Assembly (NCBI RefSeq): GCF_001188955.3
Contig: NZ_JPRF03000027.1
Span: forward strand, 1 to 64,000
Reading direction: 5' to 3'
Source: Kitasatospora aureofaciens
GTDB lineage: Bacteria; Actinomycetota; Actinomycetes; Streptomycetales; Streptomycetaceae
DNA length: 64,000 bases
Shown here in pieces: positions 43,203 through 52,348 of this stretch. Below the pieces are notes generated by a model, which worked only from the letters and a program-made list of their open reading frames with translations, was not told the origin of the DNA and did no database searches. Position 1 is the first letter of the stretch. Each line of letters opens with the position of its first letter. The translations under genes and the position numbers were made by a program.

Positions 43203-44263
43203 GGCGTGTCCCGGGAGGCTGTCACGTCCGTCGAGGGCGGCGTGACCGGACCGCGGGTCTCGGCGCCGGCGGCCCGCAGCCGGCGGCGTGCGGAGTAGCC
43301 GGCCAGGCCGACGGCGAGGAGCAGCGTCGCCCCGTTGAACAGCGGCACGGCCCAGAAGTCGGCGCCGAGTTGTCCGATACCGGCCAGACCGATGGCGAGG
43401 ACGGCGACGGCGACCACGGTGCCCAAGGCGTTGGCGCGACCGGGTCTGATCGCGGTGGAGCCGAGCAGTGCGCCGACGAACGCGGGCAACAGGTATTCCA
43501 GGCCGACGCTCGGGTTGCCGATCTGCTGCTGCGCGGCGAGCAGGACACCCGCGAAACCGACGACCAGGCCCGATCCGGCGAAGGCGTAGACGCTGTAGCG
43601 GCGGGTGGGGATACCGACGAGTTCGGCGGCGCGCGGGTTGGAGCCGATGACGTACAGGTACCGGCCGAGCGGCAGCCGCTCCTGCAGCAGCCACAGGACG
43701 GCCGCGAGCGCGAGCACGTAGGAGGCGGACACCGGCAGTCCGAGGAACGTGGAGTCGTAGAGGTCGGTGAAGGCGGCCGGCAGACCGCCCGGACCGGGGA
43801 GGACCCGGGCGCCGCCGGTGATCCAGCCGGTGAAGGCGTACAGGATGCTGCCGGTGCCGAGCGTGGCGATGAAGGAGTCGATCCGCCCGAACTCGACGAT
43901 CACACCGTTGAGGGCCCCGAAGGCTGCTCCGCCCAGGATCACGGCCAGGCAGGCGAGCGGCCACGGCCAGTCGCCGTCGACGACGAGCCGCAGCACCGCG
44001 ATGTGCGCGAGACCGAGGGCGTAGCCGATGGACAGGTCGAAGTTGCCGCTGGCGATGGGGATCGTCGCGCCGAGCGCGAGGATGGCGGGGATCGACTGGT
44101 TGGACAGGATCGAGGAGACGTTGTCGAGGGTGGGGAAGGTGTCCGGCCGCGCGACGGAGAAGATCAGGAACAGCAGAACGGCGAGGGCCGGCAGGCCGTA
44201 GCCGCCGATCAGGTGTCCGCGCCGGCGGTGCCGCGGGGGTCGGCGGGAGCGGGGCTCGGTCAT
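43199..44263 (-). CDS. Sugar ABC importer permease (RbsC-like)
   Basis: 354 residues with about ten helices. SNQSIPAILALGATIPIASG and NFDLSIGYALGL correspond to the RbsC/AraH block (usually TGGIDLSVG), and GSNPRAAELVGI is the conserved cytoplasmic EAA-like loop. Overlaps both neighbours by 4 nt. It would pair with the duplicated ATPase upstream. Confidence 0.9.
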   Translation of the reverse strand: MTEPRSRRPPRHRRRGHLIGGYGLPALAVLLFLIFSVARPDTFPTLDNVSSILSNQSIPAILALGATIPIASGNFDLSIGYALGLAHIAVLRLVVDGDWPWPLACLAVILGGAAFGALNGVIVEFGRIDSFIATLGTGSILYAFTGWITGGARVLPGPGGLPAAFTDLYDSTFLGLPVSASYVLALAAVLWLLQERLPLGRYLYVIGSNPRAAELVGIPTRRYSVYAFAGSGLVVGFAGVLLAAQQQIGNPSVGLEYLLPAFVGALLGSTAIRPGRANALGTVVAVAVLAIGLAGIGQLGADFWAVPLFNGATLLLAVGLAGYSARRRLRAAGAETRGPVTPPSTDVTASRDTP

Positions 44264-45822
44264 CGGCCTGTCGCACGCCGGTCGCCGTCACCACCGGTGA
44301 CGGGAGGCATGGCCGAGGCGGCGGAGGTGAGCTCGGTGACGGTGAGGGCCGCGCCGGTCAGCTCGGCGGCCATGGTCCCGCGGACGAACACCAGGGCGCG
44401 GTGGCACACGGTGGCGACCTCCTCGAAGTCGGTGGAGATGAGCAGGACCGCGAGGCCGTCGGCCAGCGCCTGGTCGAGCAGCCGGTAGAGCTCGGCCTTG
44501 GCGCCGACGTCGACGCTGGCGGTCGGCTCCTCGAGGATCAGCAGCCGCCGGTGTGCCCGGAGCCACCGGCCGACCATGATCTTCTGCTGGTTGCCGCCGG
44601 ACAGCGTGGCGATCGGTGCCTCGCTGTCGCGGGGGTGCACCGAGAACCGCTCGATCAGGGCGGCGGCCTGGGCCCGCTCGCGCCGGGGGCTGATCCAGTG
44701 CAGCGCCGACCGGCTGCCCGCCCGGGGGTTGGCCAGGAAGTTCTCACGCACCGTCAGTTCGGCCGCGCAGCCCTCCTCCTGACGGTTGCCGGTGACCAGT
44801 CCGACGCCGGAGTCGACGGCATCGGCCACCGTGTGCGGGGCGTACGGTCGGCCGTCGAGGAGGGCCCGCCCGCCGAGGATCGGACGGGATCCGGCGAGGG
44901 CGCGGCCCAGGTCGTGGTGGCCGGCGCCGGTGAGGCCCACCATGCCGAGGATTTCGCCGGCGCGCAGCTTCAGGCTGACCGGCCCGGTGTCCGTGGTCCG
45001 CACCGCGTCGAGGCTCAGCACCACCGGGCCCTCGGCAGGCGCGACCGGGGCGGCCCGGCGGCTGACCGGTTCGCGGCCCACGATGTCGTGGACCAGGCGC
45101 CGGCGGCTGTGGCCGGCGAGCGGGCCGGAGCTGATCAGACGGCCGTCGCGCAGGACGGCGAAGGCGTCGGCGACCTGGTAGACCTCGTCGAGCCGGTGGG
45201 TGACGTAGACGATGCCGTGCCCCCGGTCGCGCAGGGCGCGCAGTACGGCGAAGAGCCGGGCGCAGTCCGCGGCGGGGAGGCCGGCGGTCGGCTCGTCCAG
45301 GACGATGAGCTCCGCCCGCGTCGCCAGCGCGCGGGCGATGGCGACCAGCGATCGCTCGGCGGGGGCGAGGTCGGCGATCCGCGCGTCGGCGTCGAGGTGC
45401 CCGGCGATCAGGGCGAGGGCGTCGGCGCAGCGCTCCCTGGTCCGCCGCCAGGAGACCAGCCCGTGACGGCGCGGGTAGCCGGCCACCAGGGCGATGTTCT
45501 CGGCGACCGTCATCCACTCGACGAGACCGAGGTCCTGGTGGATGAAGGCCATGCGCCGAGCGGCGGCCTCGGTGCCGAGCGGGTGCCCGGCCACCGTCAC
45601 CTCGCCCTGGTCCGCGTGGTGGATCCCGGCGAGTGTCCGGATGAGGGTGGACTTGCCGGCGCCGTTCGGACCGAGCAGGGCCAGGACGCTGCCGCGACGG
45701 ATGTCGAGGTCGATCCCGGCCAGCGCGGGAGTGCCGCCGAACCGTTTGCCGAGACCGCGGATCCGGACGAGTGGGTCACGGCGCGGGGGTGGGCCCGCCG
45801 GGAGATCGGAGGTGTCGCGCAT
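44260..45822 (-). CDS. Sugar ABC importer ATPase with two nucleotide-binding domains (RbsA-like)
   Basis: 520 residues. Domain 1 (about 15-240): Walker A GPNGAGKST, Q-loop HQDLGLVEW, Walker B LIVLDEPTAGL, switch VTHRLDE; its signature is degenerate (LAPAERSLVAIARAL). Domain 2 (about 270-500): Walker A degenerate (GLTGAGHHD), signature intact (LSGGNQQKIMVGRWL), LILEEPTASVDVG. Such asymmetry, with one functional ATP site per pair, is usual for RbsA/MglA proteins. First gene of the operon; weak ribosome site. Confidence 0.92.
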   Translation of the reverse strand: MRDTSDLPAGPPPRRDPLVRIRGLGKRFGGTPALAGIDLDIRRGSVLALLGPNGAGKSTLIRTLAGIHHADQGEVTVAGHPLGTEAAARRMAFIHQDLGLVEWMTVAENIALVAGYPRRHGLVSWRRTRERCADALALIAGHLDADARIADLAPAERSLVAIARALATRAELIVLDEPTAGLPAADCARLFAVLRALRDRGHGIVYVTHRLDEVYQVADAFAVLRDGRLISSGPLAGHSRRRLVHDIVGREPVSRRAAPVAPAEGPVVLSLDAVRTTDTGPVSLKLRAGEILGMVGLTGAGHHDLGRALAGSRPILGGRALLDGRPYAPHTVADAVDSGVGLVTGNRQEEGCAAELTVRENFLANPRAGSRSALHWISPRRERAQAAALIERFSVHPRDSEAPIATLSGGNQQKIMVGRWLRAHRRLLILEEPTASVDVGAKAELYRLLDQALADGLAVLLISTDFEEVATVCHRALVFVRGTMAAELTGAALTVTELTSAASAMPPVTGGDGDRRATGR

Positions 45823-45849
45823 GGACCACCGTTCCTACCAGCTCGGCCC

Positions 45850-45881
45850 GGCCGCCGTGTCGGCGACACACCACGGCGGCC
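45850..45881. terminator. Hairpin between the large phosphatase and the sugar importer operon
   Basis: GGCCGCCGTG and CACGGCGGCC are perfect 10-bp arms around a 12-nt loop, 22 nt after the stop of the phosphatase gene (minus strand) and 28 nt before the ATPase ATG. It separates the operon from the upstream gene or attenuates read-through. Confidence 0.65.
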
Positions 45882-45902
45882 CGCTGAACTCCGGAGGGCG
45901 GG

Positions 45903-48758
45903 TCATCCGATGTCGGGAATGTCGGCGAACTGGTTCTCGAAGAAGCGGCCATCGAGGAGGCCGGGGACGCCGTCGGACGCCTCCAGGGCGCATTCGGCCC
46001 AGATGATCTTGCCCCTGGGCGTGTAGCGGGTGCCCCAGGCCTGGGCGAGCTGGGCGACGAGGAACAGGCCGCGGCCGCCCTCGTCGGTGGTGGCCGCGTG
46101 GCGCAGGTGGGGGGCGGTGCTGCTGCCGTCGGAGACCTCGCAGATCAGGGTGCGGTCGTGGATCAGACGGACCTGGATGGGCTCGGTGCCGTAGCGGATG
46201 GCGTTGGTGACCAGCTCGCTGAGCAGCAGCTCGGTGACGAAGGCGACCCCGTCCAGCCCCCAGTCGCTCAGGCGGCGGGCGGCGGCGGCGCGGATGTCGC
46301 CGACGCGGGCCGGGTCGGCGGGAAGGTCCCAGGTGGCGATCCGGCCGGGGTCGAGGGCGCGGGTGCGGGCGACGAGCAGCGTGACGTCGTCGGCCGGGTG
46401 CTCGGGCACCACGGCCTCCGCGACCGTGCGGCAGATGTCCTCGGGCGAGCGGTTCGGGTGGGCCAGGGCGGTGCGCAGGCGGTCGAGGGCCGCGTCGGGG
46501 TCGCGGCGGTGGTCTTCGAGGAGTCCGTCGGAGTAGAGGATCAACCGACTGCCTTCGGGGAGGTGCAGCTCGGCGGTTTCGAACGGCAGGCCGACCAGGC
46601 CGAGCGGGGGCCCGGCGGGGAGGTCGGGGACGGTGACCGTGCCGTCCGGGTGGATCACCGCGGGTGGCGGGTGACCGGCGCGGGCCAGCGTGCAGCGCTG
46701 CGAGGTCGGGTCGTAGACGGCGTACAGGCAGGAGGCGCCGATGATGCCGTCATGGCCGGCGGCCGGCTCCGTGCCGTCCTCGTCCCGGTCCAGGCGGCCC
46801 ACGAGGTTGTCCAGGTGGGTGAGGAGCTCGTCGGGGGCGAGGTCAAGTTCGGCGAAGTTGTGCACGGCGGTACGCAGACGGCCCATGGTGGCGGCGGCGT
46901 GCAGTCCGTGGCCGACGACATCACCGACGACCAGGGCGACCCGGGCACCGGAGAGGGGGATGACGTCGAACCAGTCCCCGCGCGCCCCGGACTCGGAGGG
47001 CAGGTAGCGGTGGGCGACGTCGATGGCGCTCTGCTCGGGCAGGCTGCGTGGGAGCAGGCTGTGCTGCAGGGCCAGGACCATGGCGTGTTCGCGGGTGTAG
47101 CGGCGGGCGTTGTCGATGCAGATGGCGGCGCGGGTGGCGAGCTCCTGGGCCAGCGACCGGTCGTCGTCCCCGTAGGGGGCGGGGTTCCGGGCGCGGTAGA
47201 AGCCGGCGATGCCGAGCACGACGCCGCGGGCCAGCAGCGGGACGGTGATGAGGGAGTGGACGTCGTGCGCGAAGAGGCGCTCCGCCGCCTCGCGGTCCTG
47301 CGAGATCCAGCCGGCGGCCCTGCGCAGATCGGGTTCCAGCACCGCCTGTCCGCTGGCCAGGCAGCGGCGGTGGGGCGTGGCGGGGCTGAGGTCGACCCGC
47401 TCGCCGACCGGGTAGAAGGGGCAGTCGGTGCGGATGCCGTGGACCACCGTGCGGTGCAGCTCGCTGACGGGGTCGGTGGGCTCCTCGCCGCGCAGGACGG
47501 TCTCGGGCAGGTCGATGGTGACGTAGTCGGCCAGCCGCGGGACGGCCATCTCTGCGAGTTCCCGGGCGGTCCGGGTCACGTCCAGGGTGGTGCCGATGCG
47601 GGTGCTGGCCTCGGACAGCAGCTCCAGGCGGCGGCGGGCCGCGACGGCGTACCGCCCCACGCCCGGCTCGCCCAGCAACAGCAGCCTGGTGGCCTCACCG
47701 GGACCGGAGGCGCACGGCGTCCGGTCCCCGCGATCCGGTGCGCCACTTTCCGGGGGCCGGAGCGGCGGGACGCCGGCGGTCATGGCGGGCTCCGGAACGC
47801 CGACCGGCCGACCGGCCTGGCCGGGGGCGGCAGGCCGGGGCGGCGAGTCGCCGTGCAGGACCGCCTCGATGACGAAGCCCTCCACCCCGGACGGGCTGGC
47901 CACCGGGCGGCTCAGCAGGGTGACCAGCCGGCCCCGGGAAAGGGTCACCTCGACCGCGGCGCGGCGGGCCGAGGAGATCAGCTCGGTGGCCATCTGTTCG
48001 AGCAGTATCCGGTCGTGCCGGTCCAGCCCGCTTCGTGGCAGCTCGGCCAGGCCGACCGGGCGCCCGTCCCCGGCCGCCTGGTCGCTCCGGGAGCGGCGCC
48101 TGGAATCGAGGTACGCGCGCAGCAGGGTGCGCTCCCGAGCCGAACTCTGCGCCAGCAGGCGCCGCTCGATGGCGGTGGCGGCCCTGCGGATCACGTCCAC
48201 CATCTGCGGGTCCGCGTAGGCGGGCGGATAGCCGAAGCAGAGGATGCCCTCGATCCGCCCGCTGAGGGGGTCACGGACGGGAATCGCCGTACAGGCGTTC
48301 GACTGGCCGCGCTCGGCGAAGTGCTCGGCTCCGGAGACCTGGGTGAGCCGCCGCTCCGTGAGCGCCAGCCCGATGCCGTTGGTCCCGCCGTACTGCTCGG
48401 CGAACACGAAACCCGGCGTGCTCTGGCTGGCGGGCAGCTGCCGGACCATGGACGCATCGCCGAAACGGCGCTGCAGCACCGCCCCGTCCGCGTCGGTCAG
48501 GGCCACGTTCATCCGGCTGCCGGCGAACCTGGATGCCAGCCGGTCCAGCACGGGCCTGGCCGCGCGAACCAGCCGGCCGTCCAGATCGATGTCCGGCCGG
48601 TACGGTAGCTCGGACCCGCCCGGGGAGATCCCCATCGACTGGCAGCGTTGCCAGGAGTTCAGGATCAGACTCCGCACGCCACCCTCGACCGGTTCACCGA
48701 GCATGAACCGCTCACGGGCCCGTACCGGGCCGATCCCCGCCGCATCCGAAGCTGTCAT
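45903..48758 (-). CDS. Multidomain GAF-SpoIIE phosphatase-HATPase signalling protein
   Basis: 951 residues from ATG 48758; GTG 48776 is possible. The N-terminus (about 35-200) resembles the sensor of AcoR/DhaR activators: NSWQRCQSMGISP then a GAF domain with AGSRMNVALTDADGAVLQ, GTNGIGLAL, EHFAERGQSNACTAIPVRDP. A linker to about 370, a second GAF (about 385-555), a SpoIIE phosphatase (about 575-800: GDWFDVI, VGDVVGHG, ARAGHPPPAV, LYSDGLLED, DDVTLLV) and an RsbW-like ATPase (about 815-925: LLLSELVTNAIRYG, TDEGGRGLFLVAQLA) follow. It combines ligand sensing, dephosphorylation and anti-sigma-type kinase in one chain. It precedes the sugar importer operon on the same strand. Confidence 0.9.
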   Translation of the reverse strand: MTASDAAGIGPVRARERFMLGEPVEGGVRSLILNSWQRCQSMGISPGGSELPYRPDIDLDGRLVRAARPVLDRLASRFAGSRMNVALTDADGAVLQRRFGDASMVRQLPASQSTPGFVFAEQYGGTNGIGLALTERRLTQVSGAEHFAERGQSNACTAIPVRDPLSGRIEGILCFGYPPAYADPQMVDVIRRAATAIERRLLAQSSARERTLLRAYLDSRRRSRSDQAAGDGRPVGLAELPRSGLDRHDRILLEQMATELISSARRAAVEVTLSRGRLVTLLSRPVASPSGVEGFVIEAVLHGDSPPRPAAPGQAGRPVGVPEPAMTAGVPPLRPPESGAPDRGDRTPCASGPGEATRLLLLGEPGVGRYAVAARRRLELLSEASTRIGTTLDVTRTARELAEMAVPRLADYVTIDLPETVLRGEEPTDPVSELHRTVVHGIRTDCPFYPVGERVDLSPATPHRRCLASGQAVLEPDLRRAAGWISQDREAAERLFAHDVHSLITVPLLARGVVLGIAGFYRARNPAPYGDDDRSLAQELATRAAICIDNARRYTREHAMVLALQHSLLPRSLPEQSAIDVAHRYLPSESGARGDWFDVIPLSGARVALVVGDVVGHGLHAAATMGRLRTAVHNFAELDLAPDELLTHLDNLVGRLDRDEDGTEPAAGHDGIIGASCLYAVYDPTSQRCTLARAGHPPPAVIHPDGTVTVPDLPAGPPLGLVGLPFETAELHLPEGSRLILYSDGLLEDHRRDPDAALDRLRTALAHPNRSPEDICRTVAEAVVPEHPADDVTLLVARTRALDPGRIATWDLPADPARVGDIRAAAARRLSDWGLDGVAFVTELLLSELVTNAIRYGTEPIQVRLIHDRTLICEVSDGSSTAPHLRHAATTDEGGRGLFLVAQLAQAWGTRYTPRGKIIWAECALEASDGVPGLLDGRFFENQFADIPDIG

Positions 48759-48928
48759 GGCCGCCACAGCGCTCACATCTCCACGGATCTGCCCCCTTCG
48801 ATGCAATATTAGGACTTTGCCCGCTTTGCGGTGCCCGACGGCGGATCGCGCGCGCTCCCCGAGCACGGTGGCGGTACCGCGACCATCACCGCATCATCGG
48901 CAGAGCGGGGGTCGGGTTGAGGAGTGCC

Positions 48929-49837
48929 ATGACCAGTGCCAACGGGCCGGCGATGACCCGCGACGAGTTCGACGCGCTCTTCCGGCAGCTGCGCCGCGCG
49001 TACCTCCCCGGGCCGGTCGAAGCGGGGCGACGGGTGGCGGCCGCCGGCCTCGTGCGCACGGGTGAGGTCGTCGCCATGGGGCGGCCGTGGGACAGTGTGC
49101 CGGGGCCCGACAACCCCAGGCCGGCACTGCACCAGATGACCGAACTGGCGGACGTCACGGCCCCCGAGCCGACCGTGCACCGGGACTTCATCGGCTCCGA
49201 CTACCACGGCAAGGCGCAGACGCACCTGGACGCGCTCTGCCACATCGCGTACGGCGGACTGCTCTTCGCGGGAGTGCGGGCGCGGGAGGTGTTCTCCTCG
49301 CAGGGTGCCGCCTACGGCGCGGTGACCGACCTGCTGCCCGGGCTGGTGGGGCGAGGAGTCCTGCTGGACGTGCCACGCCTGCGCGGCACGGACTGGCTGG
49401 AGCCGGGAGAGGCGATCGGCGGCTCGGAGCTGCTGGTCTGCGCCGAGGAACAGGGCAGCCCGCTGCACCCCCAGGACATCCTCCTGGTCCGCACGGGCCA
49501 CCTCGCCCGACGGCGGCGGCTGGGCGCGTGGGACCCGGACGACCTCAGCGCGGGACTGCATCCCGGCGCGATGCGCACGCTGAGCGAGTCACGCGCCTCG
49601 GCACTGGGCAGCGACGGCGACAACGACGTGCGCCCGAGCCCCGTCGACGGCGTCCGCTCGCCGGTCCACGTGCTGGCCATCACCGCCCTGGGCCTCTCGC
49701 TGATCGACAACCTGGACCTGGAGCCGCTGGCCGAGGCGTGCGCGCGCACCTCACGATGGGAGTTCCTCCTCGTCGTCGCGCCCCTGAACATCCCTCGCGG
49801 CACCGGCTCCCCGGTCAACCCGCTCGCGGTCCTCTGA
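48929..49837 (+). CDS. Cyclase family metal-dependent hydrolase
   Basis: 302 residues from ATG 48929 with GAGGAG. The family (kynurenine formamidase-like) has a HxGTHxD zinc motif; here it reads DYHGKAQTHLDALCH, retaining THLDALCH while the preceding Gly-Gly/Gly-Thr becomes Lys-Ala-Gln. HPGAMRTLSESRASALGSDG follows, and SPVHVLAITALGLSLIDNLD is the family's C-terminal block. Probably an amidohydrolase or lactone-forming enzyme. Divergent from the large phosphatase across a 170-bp gap. Confidence 0.85.
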   Translation: MTSANGPAMTRDEFDALFRQLRRAYLPGPVEAGRRVAAAGLVRTGEVVAMGRPWDSVPGPDNPRPALHQMTELADVTAPEPTVHRDFIGSDYHGKAQTHLDALCHIAYGGLLFAGVRAREVFSSQGAAYGAVTDLLPGLVGRGVLLDVPRLRGTDWLEPGEAIGGSELLVCAEEQGSPLHPQDILLVRTGHLARRRRLGAWDPDDLSAGLHPGAMRTLSESRASALGSDGDNDVRPSPVDGVRSPVHVLAITALGLSLIDNLDLEPLAEACARTSRWEFLLVVAPLNIPRGTGSPVNPLAVL

Positions 49838-49891
49838 GCGCTCGCCGTCCTCTCGGCGGGACCGGGAGCCGGCCGTGCTCCGGGCGCGCCG

Positions 49892-50545
49892 TCACCACTC
49901 GTCGTAGTCGCCGATCACCCGGAAGCTGCCAACGGCGCCGTCGCCACCGAACAGGTTCCCGTGACCGGTACGGGTCACCACGCCGTTGGTGGCGCCGTAG
50001 GGACCCACGGTGGTGACCGGAGAGCCGTTGTCACAGGAGAAGCCCCGGTAGACCTCGACGACCTTCCGGCTGTCGTTGAAGACACTGAAGCTGGTGGAGC
50101 CCGGTCCGCTGGCAGCGGTGACGCATCCCTCAGCGTCGGCCGAGTACGTGCGTTCGTTGAAGTAGATCCTTCCCGCTTCCTCGTGACCGGGGCCGTGACC
50201 GCGTCCGCCGTCACGGCGGTCGCCGCCCTCGCGCTTCTCGCCGCCTTCGCCGCCACCCTTCTCAGCGCCGCCCTTCTCACCGCCGCCGTTCTCGCCGCCG
50301 CCCTTCTCACCGCCGCCGTTCTCACCGCCGCCCGAAACAGCGGTGGCCGGGGCGGCTTGCCGGGCGGGTTGGGCCGCCGGATGGACGGACGGGAGCGCCA
50401 GGGCGGCTCGTTCGGCGGACCGGGCCGCCTGCTGGACGGACGGGGAGACCGAGGAGGATCCGGCGGGGATGTGGGTGATACCGGTGGTTGCAAGAGCCGC
50501 CGCGCCTATTCCGGCAGCGGCCACAGCCAATGTGCGCATGTGCAT
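49892..50545 (-). CDS. Secreted Gly/Lys-repeat protein with C-terminal beta domain
   Basis: 217 residues from ATG 50545, supported by AGGAAG 9 nt upstream. Signal peptide (RTLAVAAAGIGAAALATTG), an Ala-rich stretch, then about 35 residues of GGGENGGGEK-type repeats encoded by near-identical 15-bp DNA units (about 50240-50335). An about 85-residue C-terminal domain has a Cys pair (EGCVTAASG, GFSCDNGSPV). No family recognised. The repeat could vary in copy number. Confidence 0.65.
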   Translation of the reverse strand: MHMRTLAVAAAGIGAAALATTGITHIPAGSSSVSPSVQQAARSAERAALALPSVHPAAQPARQAAPATAVSGGGENGGGEKGGGENGGGEKGGAEKGGGEGGEKREGGDRRDGGRGHGPGHEEAGRIYFNERTYSADAEGCVTAASGPGSTSFSVFNDSRKVVEVYRGFSCDNGSPVTTVGPYGATNGVVTRTGHGNLFGGDGAVGSFRVIGDYDEW

Positions 50546-50629
50546 GTCAGCGTCTTCCTGTCTCATGGACGTCGGCCGGGTGACCGACCCGCGACGAACG
50601 TAACGAGAGCCCTCATGGACCGTCATTTC

Positions 50630-50690
50630 GGACATGTCCAAGGTGTGACACCATGAGTCCAGGCAAGTGAAAATGCGGCAGGTGCCGCAT
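50630..50690. promoter_or_regulatory. Cluster of three palindromes in a divergent intergenic region
   Basis: GGACATGTCC (50630-50639), GGTGT-G-ACACC (50642-50652) and ATGCGGCA-GG-TGCCGCAT (50673-50690) are each perfect. They lie between the secreted Gly-rich protein (start 50545) and the phosphatase (start 50844). The remaining intergenic sequence shows no gene. Their mutual difference suggests different binding proteins or a structured transcript. Confidence 0.5.
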
Positions 50691-50843
50691 ACCGGTCAAA
50701 CATCCGCGCCTCACCGGGCCCCCTCCGGGTGAGATCCGTACCGCGCGGGCGGCGGCATCGGCGCGGCTACGGTCGGTGGGTCAGTCACCACGCACCGCCC
50801 GGACGAACCTGCGCTCGCCGACCCCCAGGAGCACAGTGGGGAC

Positions 50844-52007
50844 ATGGAAGTCCGAGCACGCGCGGCCCACCACCAGCAGCGCGGACAACGGAGCTGGGCA
50901 CTGCTGCTGATCCCCCTCGCCCTCATCGCGGCGATCACCGTGGTCGATCTCCACTCGCCCACCAGCATCCACCTCGGCCCGCTCCTGGTGATCGCCCCTG
51001 CCCTCACCCCCTCGTTCGCCGGCCTGCGCCCGACCGCCCTCGTGGGAGCCCTGGCCGTCGCCGCCCAGGTCCTCATCGCCTTCCTCCACGGCGGCATCAC
51101 CACCACCAACCACATCGCGCAGATCGTCGCGCTGACCGTCCTGTGCGTCCTGATCGTCGTTTTCACCGGCGTCCGCGATCACCGGGCCCGACAGCTCGCC
51201 CGCGCCCAGTCGGTCGCCGAAGCCGCACAGCGCGCCCTGCTGCGCCCGCTGCCCGAACAGATCGGCCCGCTGCAGATCGCCACGATGTACCTCGCCGCCG
51301 AGAAGGAGACACAGATCGGCGGCGACCTCTACACCGCGACCCGCACCGCGGGCGGAACCCGCATGGTCATCGGGGACGTCCGGGGCAAGGGCCTGGCAGC
51401 CGTCGGCGAGTCGGCCCTGCTGGTCAGCGCCTTCCGCCTCATCGCCGCACAACACGACACCCTGGCGGACCTGGCGTCCACGCTCGACCACAACGTCGGG
51501 CGCTACCTCACCGACTTCGCCCAGGAGAGCGGCGACATCGTCGAGCACTTCATCACCGCGATCCTCCTCGACCTGCCCGACGACGAGCCCGTCGCCCGCA
51601 TGACCAACTGCGGACACCCGCCGCCCCTCCTGCTGCGCGACGGCCGCGTGCTGACCTTCGACTCCATGCCGGCCGCTCCACCCCTCGGCGTGAACGACCT
51701 CGGCGACGGCAGCTACCCGAGCGACGACCTTCCGTTCGAAAAAGGCGACACGCTGCTGCTCTACACCGACGGGGTCACCGAAGCACGCGACGACAGCGGC
51801 GAGTTCTACCCGCTCGCCGATCGCGCCGCCCACTGGACCAAGTCCTCCCCCGAGACCCTCGTCAACCACATCCGCCGCGACCTCCTCGCCCACGTGGGCC
51901 ACCGTCTCAACGACGACGCCGCCGTCATCGCCATCCGGCGCGCCGAACCCACCGCCGCCCACGCCTCCGAGCCCGCCGAGCCCGGTCGAAACCCGCCCCC
52001 TCCGTGA
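50844..52007 (+). CDS. Membrane-anchored SpoIIE/PP2C-type serine phosphatase, paralogue
   Basis: 387 residues. Residues about 15-110 hold four membrane helices (WALLLIPLALIAAITVVDLH onward); the linker ARAQSVAEAAQRALLRPLPE and phosphatase motifs (IGGDLYTATR, IGDVRGKGLAAV, TNCGHPPPLL, LLYTDGVTEARDD, LNDDAAVIAI) align residue for residue with the 40731 gene. The ATG follows a weak AGCACAGTGGGGAC leader. The pair probably arose by duplication with the importer block between them. Confidence 0.88.
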   Translation: MEVRARAAHHQQRGQRSWALLLIPLALIAAITVVDLHSPTSIHLGPLLVIAPALTPSFAGLRPTALVGALAVAAQVLIAFLHGGITTTNHIAQIVALTVLCVLIVVFTGVRDHRARQLARAQSVAEAAQRALLRPLPEQIGPLQIATMYLAAEKETQIGGDLYTATRTAGGTRMVIGDVRGKGLAAVGESALLVSAFRLIAAQHDTLADLASTLDHNVGRYLTDFAQESGDIVEHFITAILLDLPDDEPVARMTNCGHPPPLLLRDGRVLTFDSMPAAPPLGVNDLGDGSYPSDDLPFEKGDTLLLYTDGVTEARDDSGEFYPLADRAAHWTKSSPETLVNHIRRDLLAHVGHRLNDDAAVIAIRRAEPTAAHASEPAEPGRNPPPP

Positions 52008-52174
52008 GAGTGATCCGACACCGAATCGACAGGGCAGTGCGGGCGGCCGTGCGCGGCCGGGATCCGGCGATCTCGTGCCCGGATACCGGCGCCGCCGGCA
52101 GCACGTCCGCTACCGCCAACAGCTGCGCAGGTCCTTCAACCCGTTCTGGACGTTGGAGCGAGTCGCCTCGGTGG

Positions 52175-52305
52175 TGCTCCCTGGCGAGTCGCGCTCCCAC
52201 GCAGAAGTGGGGGCCGAAGCCGGAGCTGACGTGATCGTTCGGCGTCCGGGCGGCGTCGAGGCGGTCCGCGTCATGGAAGACGGACTGTGGCCTGTCCTTC
52301 GCCGC
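52175..52305 (-). pseudogene. Cytochrome P450 heme-loop remnant
   Basis: On the minus strand one frame reads AAKDRPQSVFHDADRLDAAR then TPNDHVSSGFGPHFCVGARL. This is the P450 segment from the meander to the Cys-ligand loop (FGPHFCVG). No I-helix, ExxR or N-terminal part is present, and the C-terminal sequence after about 52190 loses resemblance. It is unrelated in sequence to the intact P450 fusion at 15231 (FGAGKHKCIG). Confidence 0.7.
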
Positions 52306-52348
52306 CCGCGCTCCCCGATCCGCCCTCGGGCTCCGGGCTCCGGGCGGC

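Noticed and set aside
50240..50335. CRISPR-like regular repeats
   Set aside because: The 15-bp units are contiguous, in frame and encode GGGEN/GGGEK; they are coding repeats without spacers.
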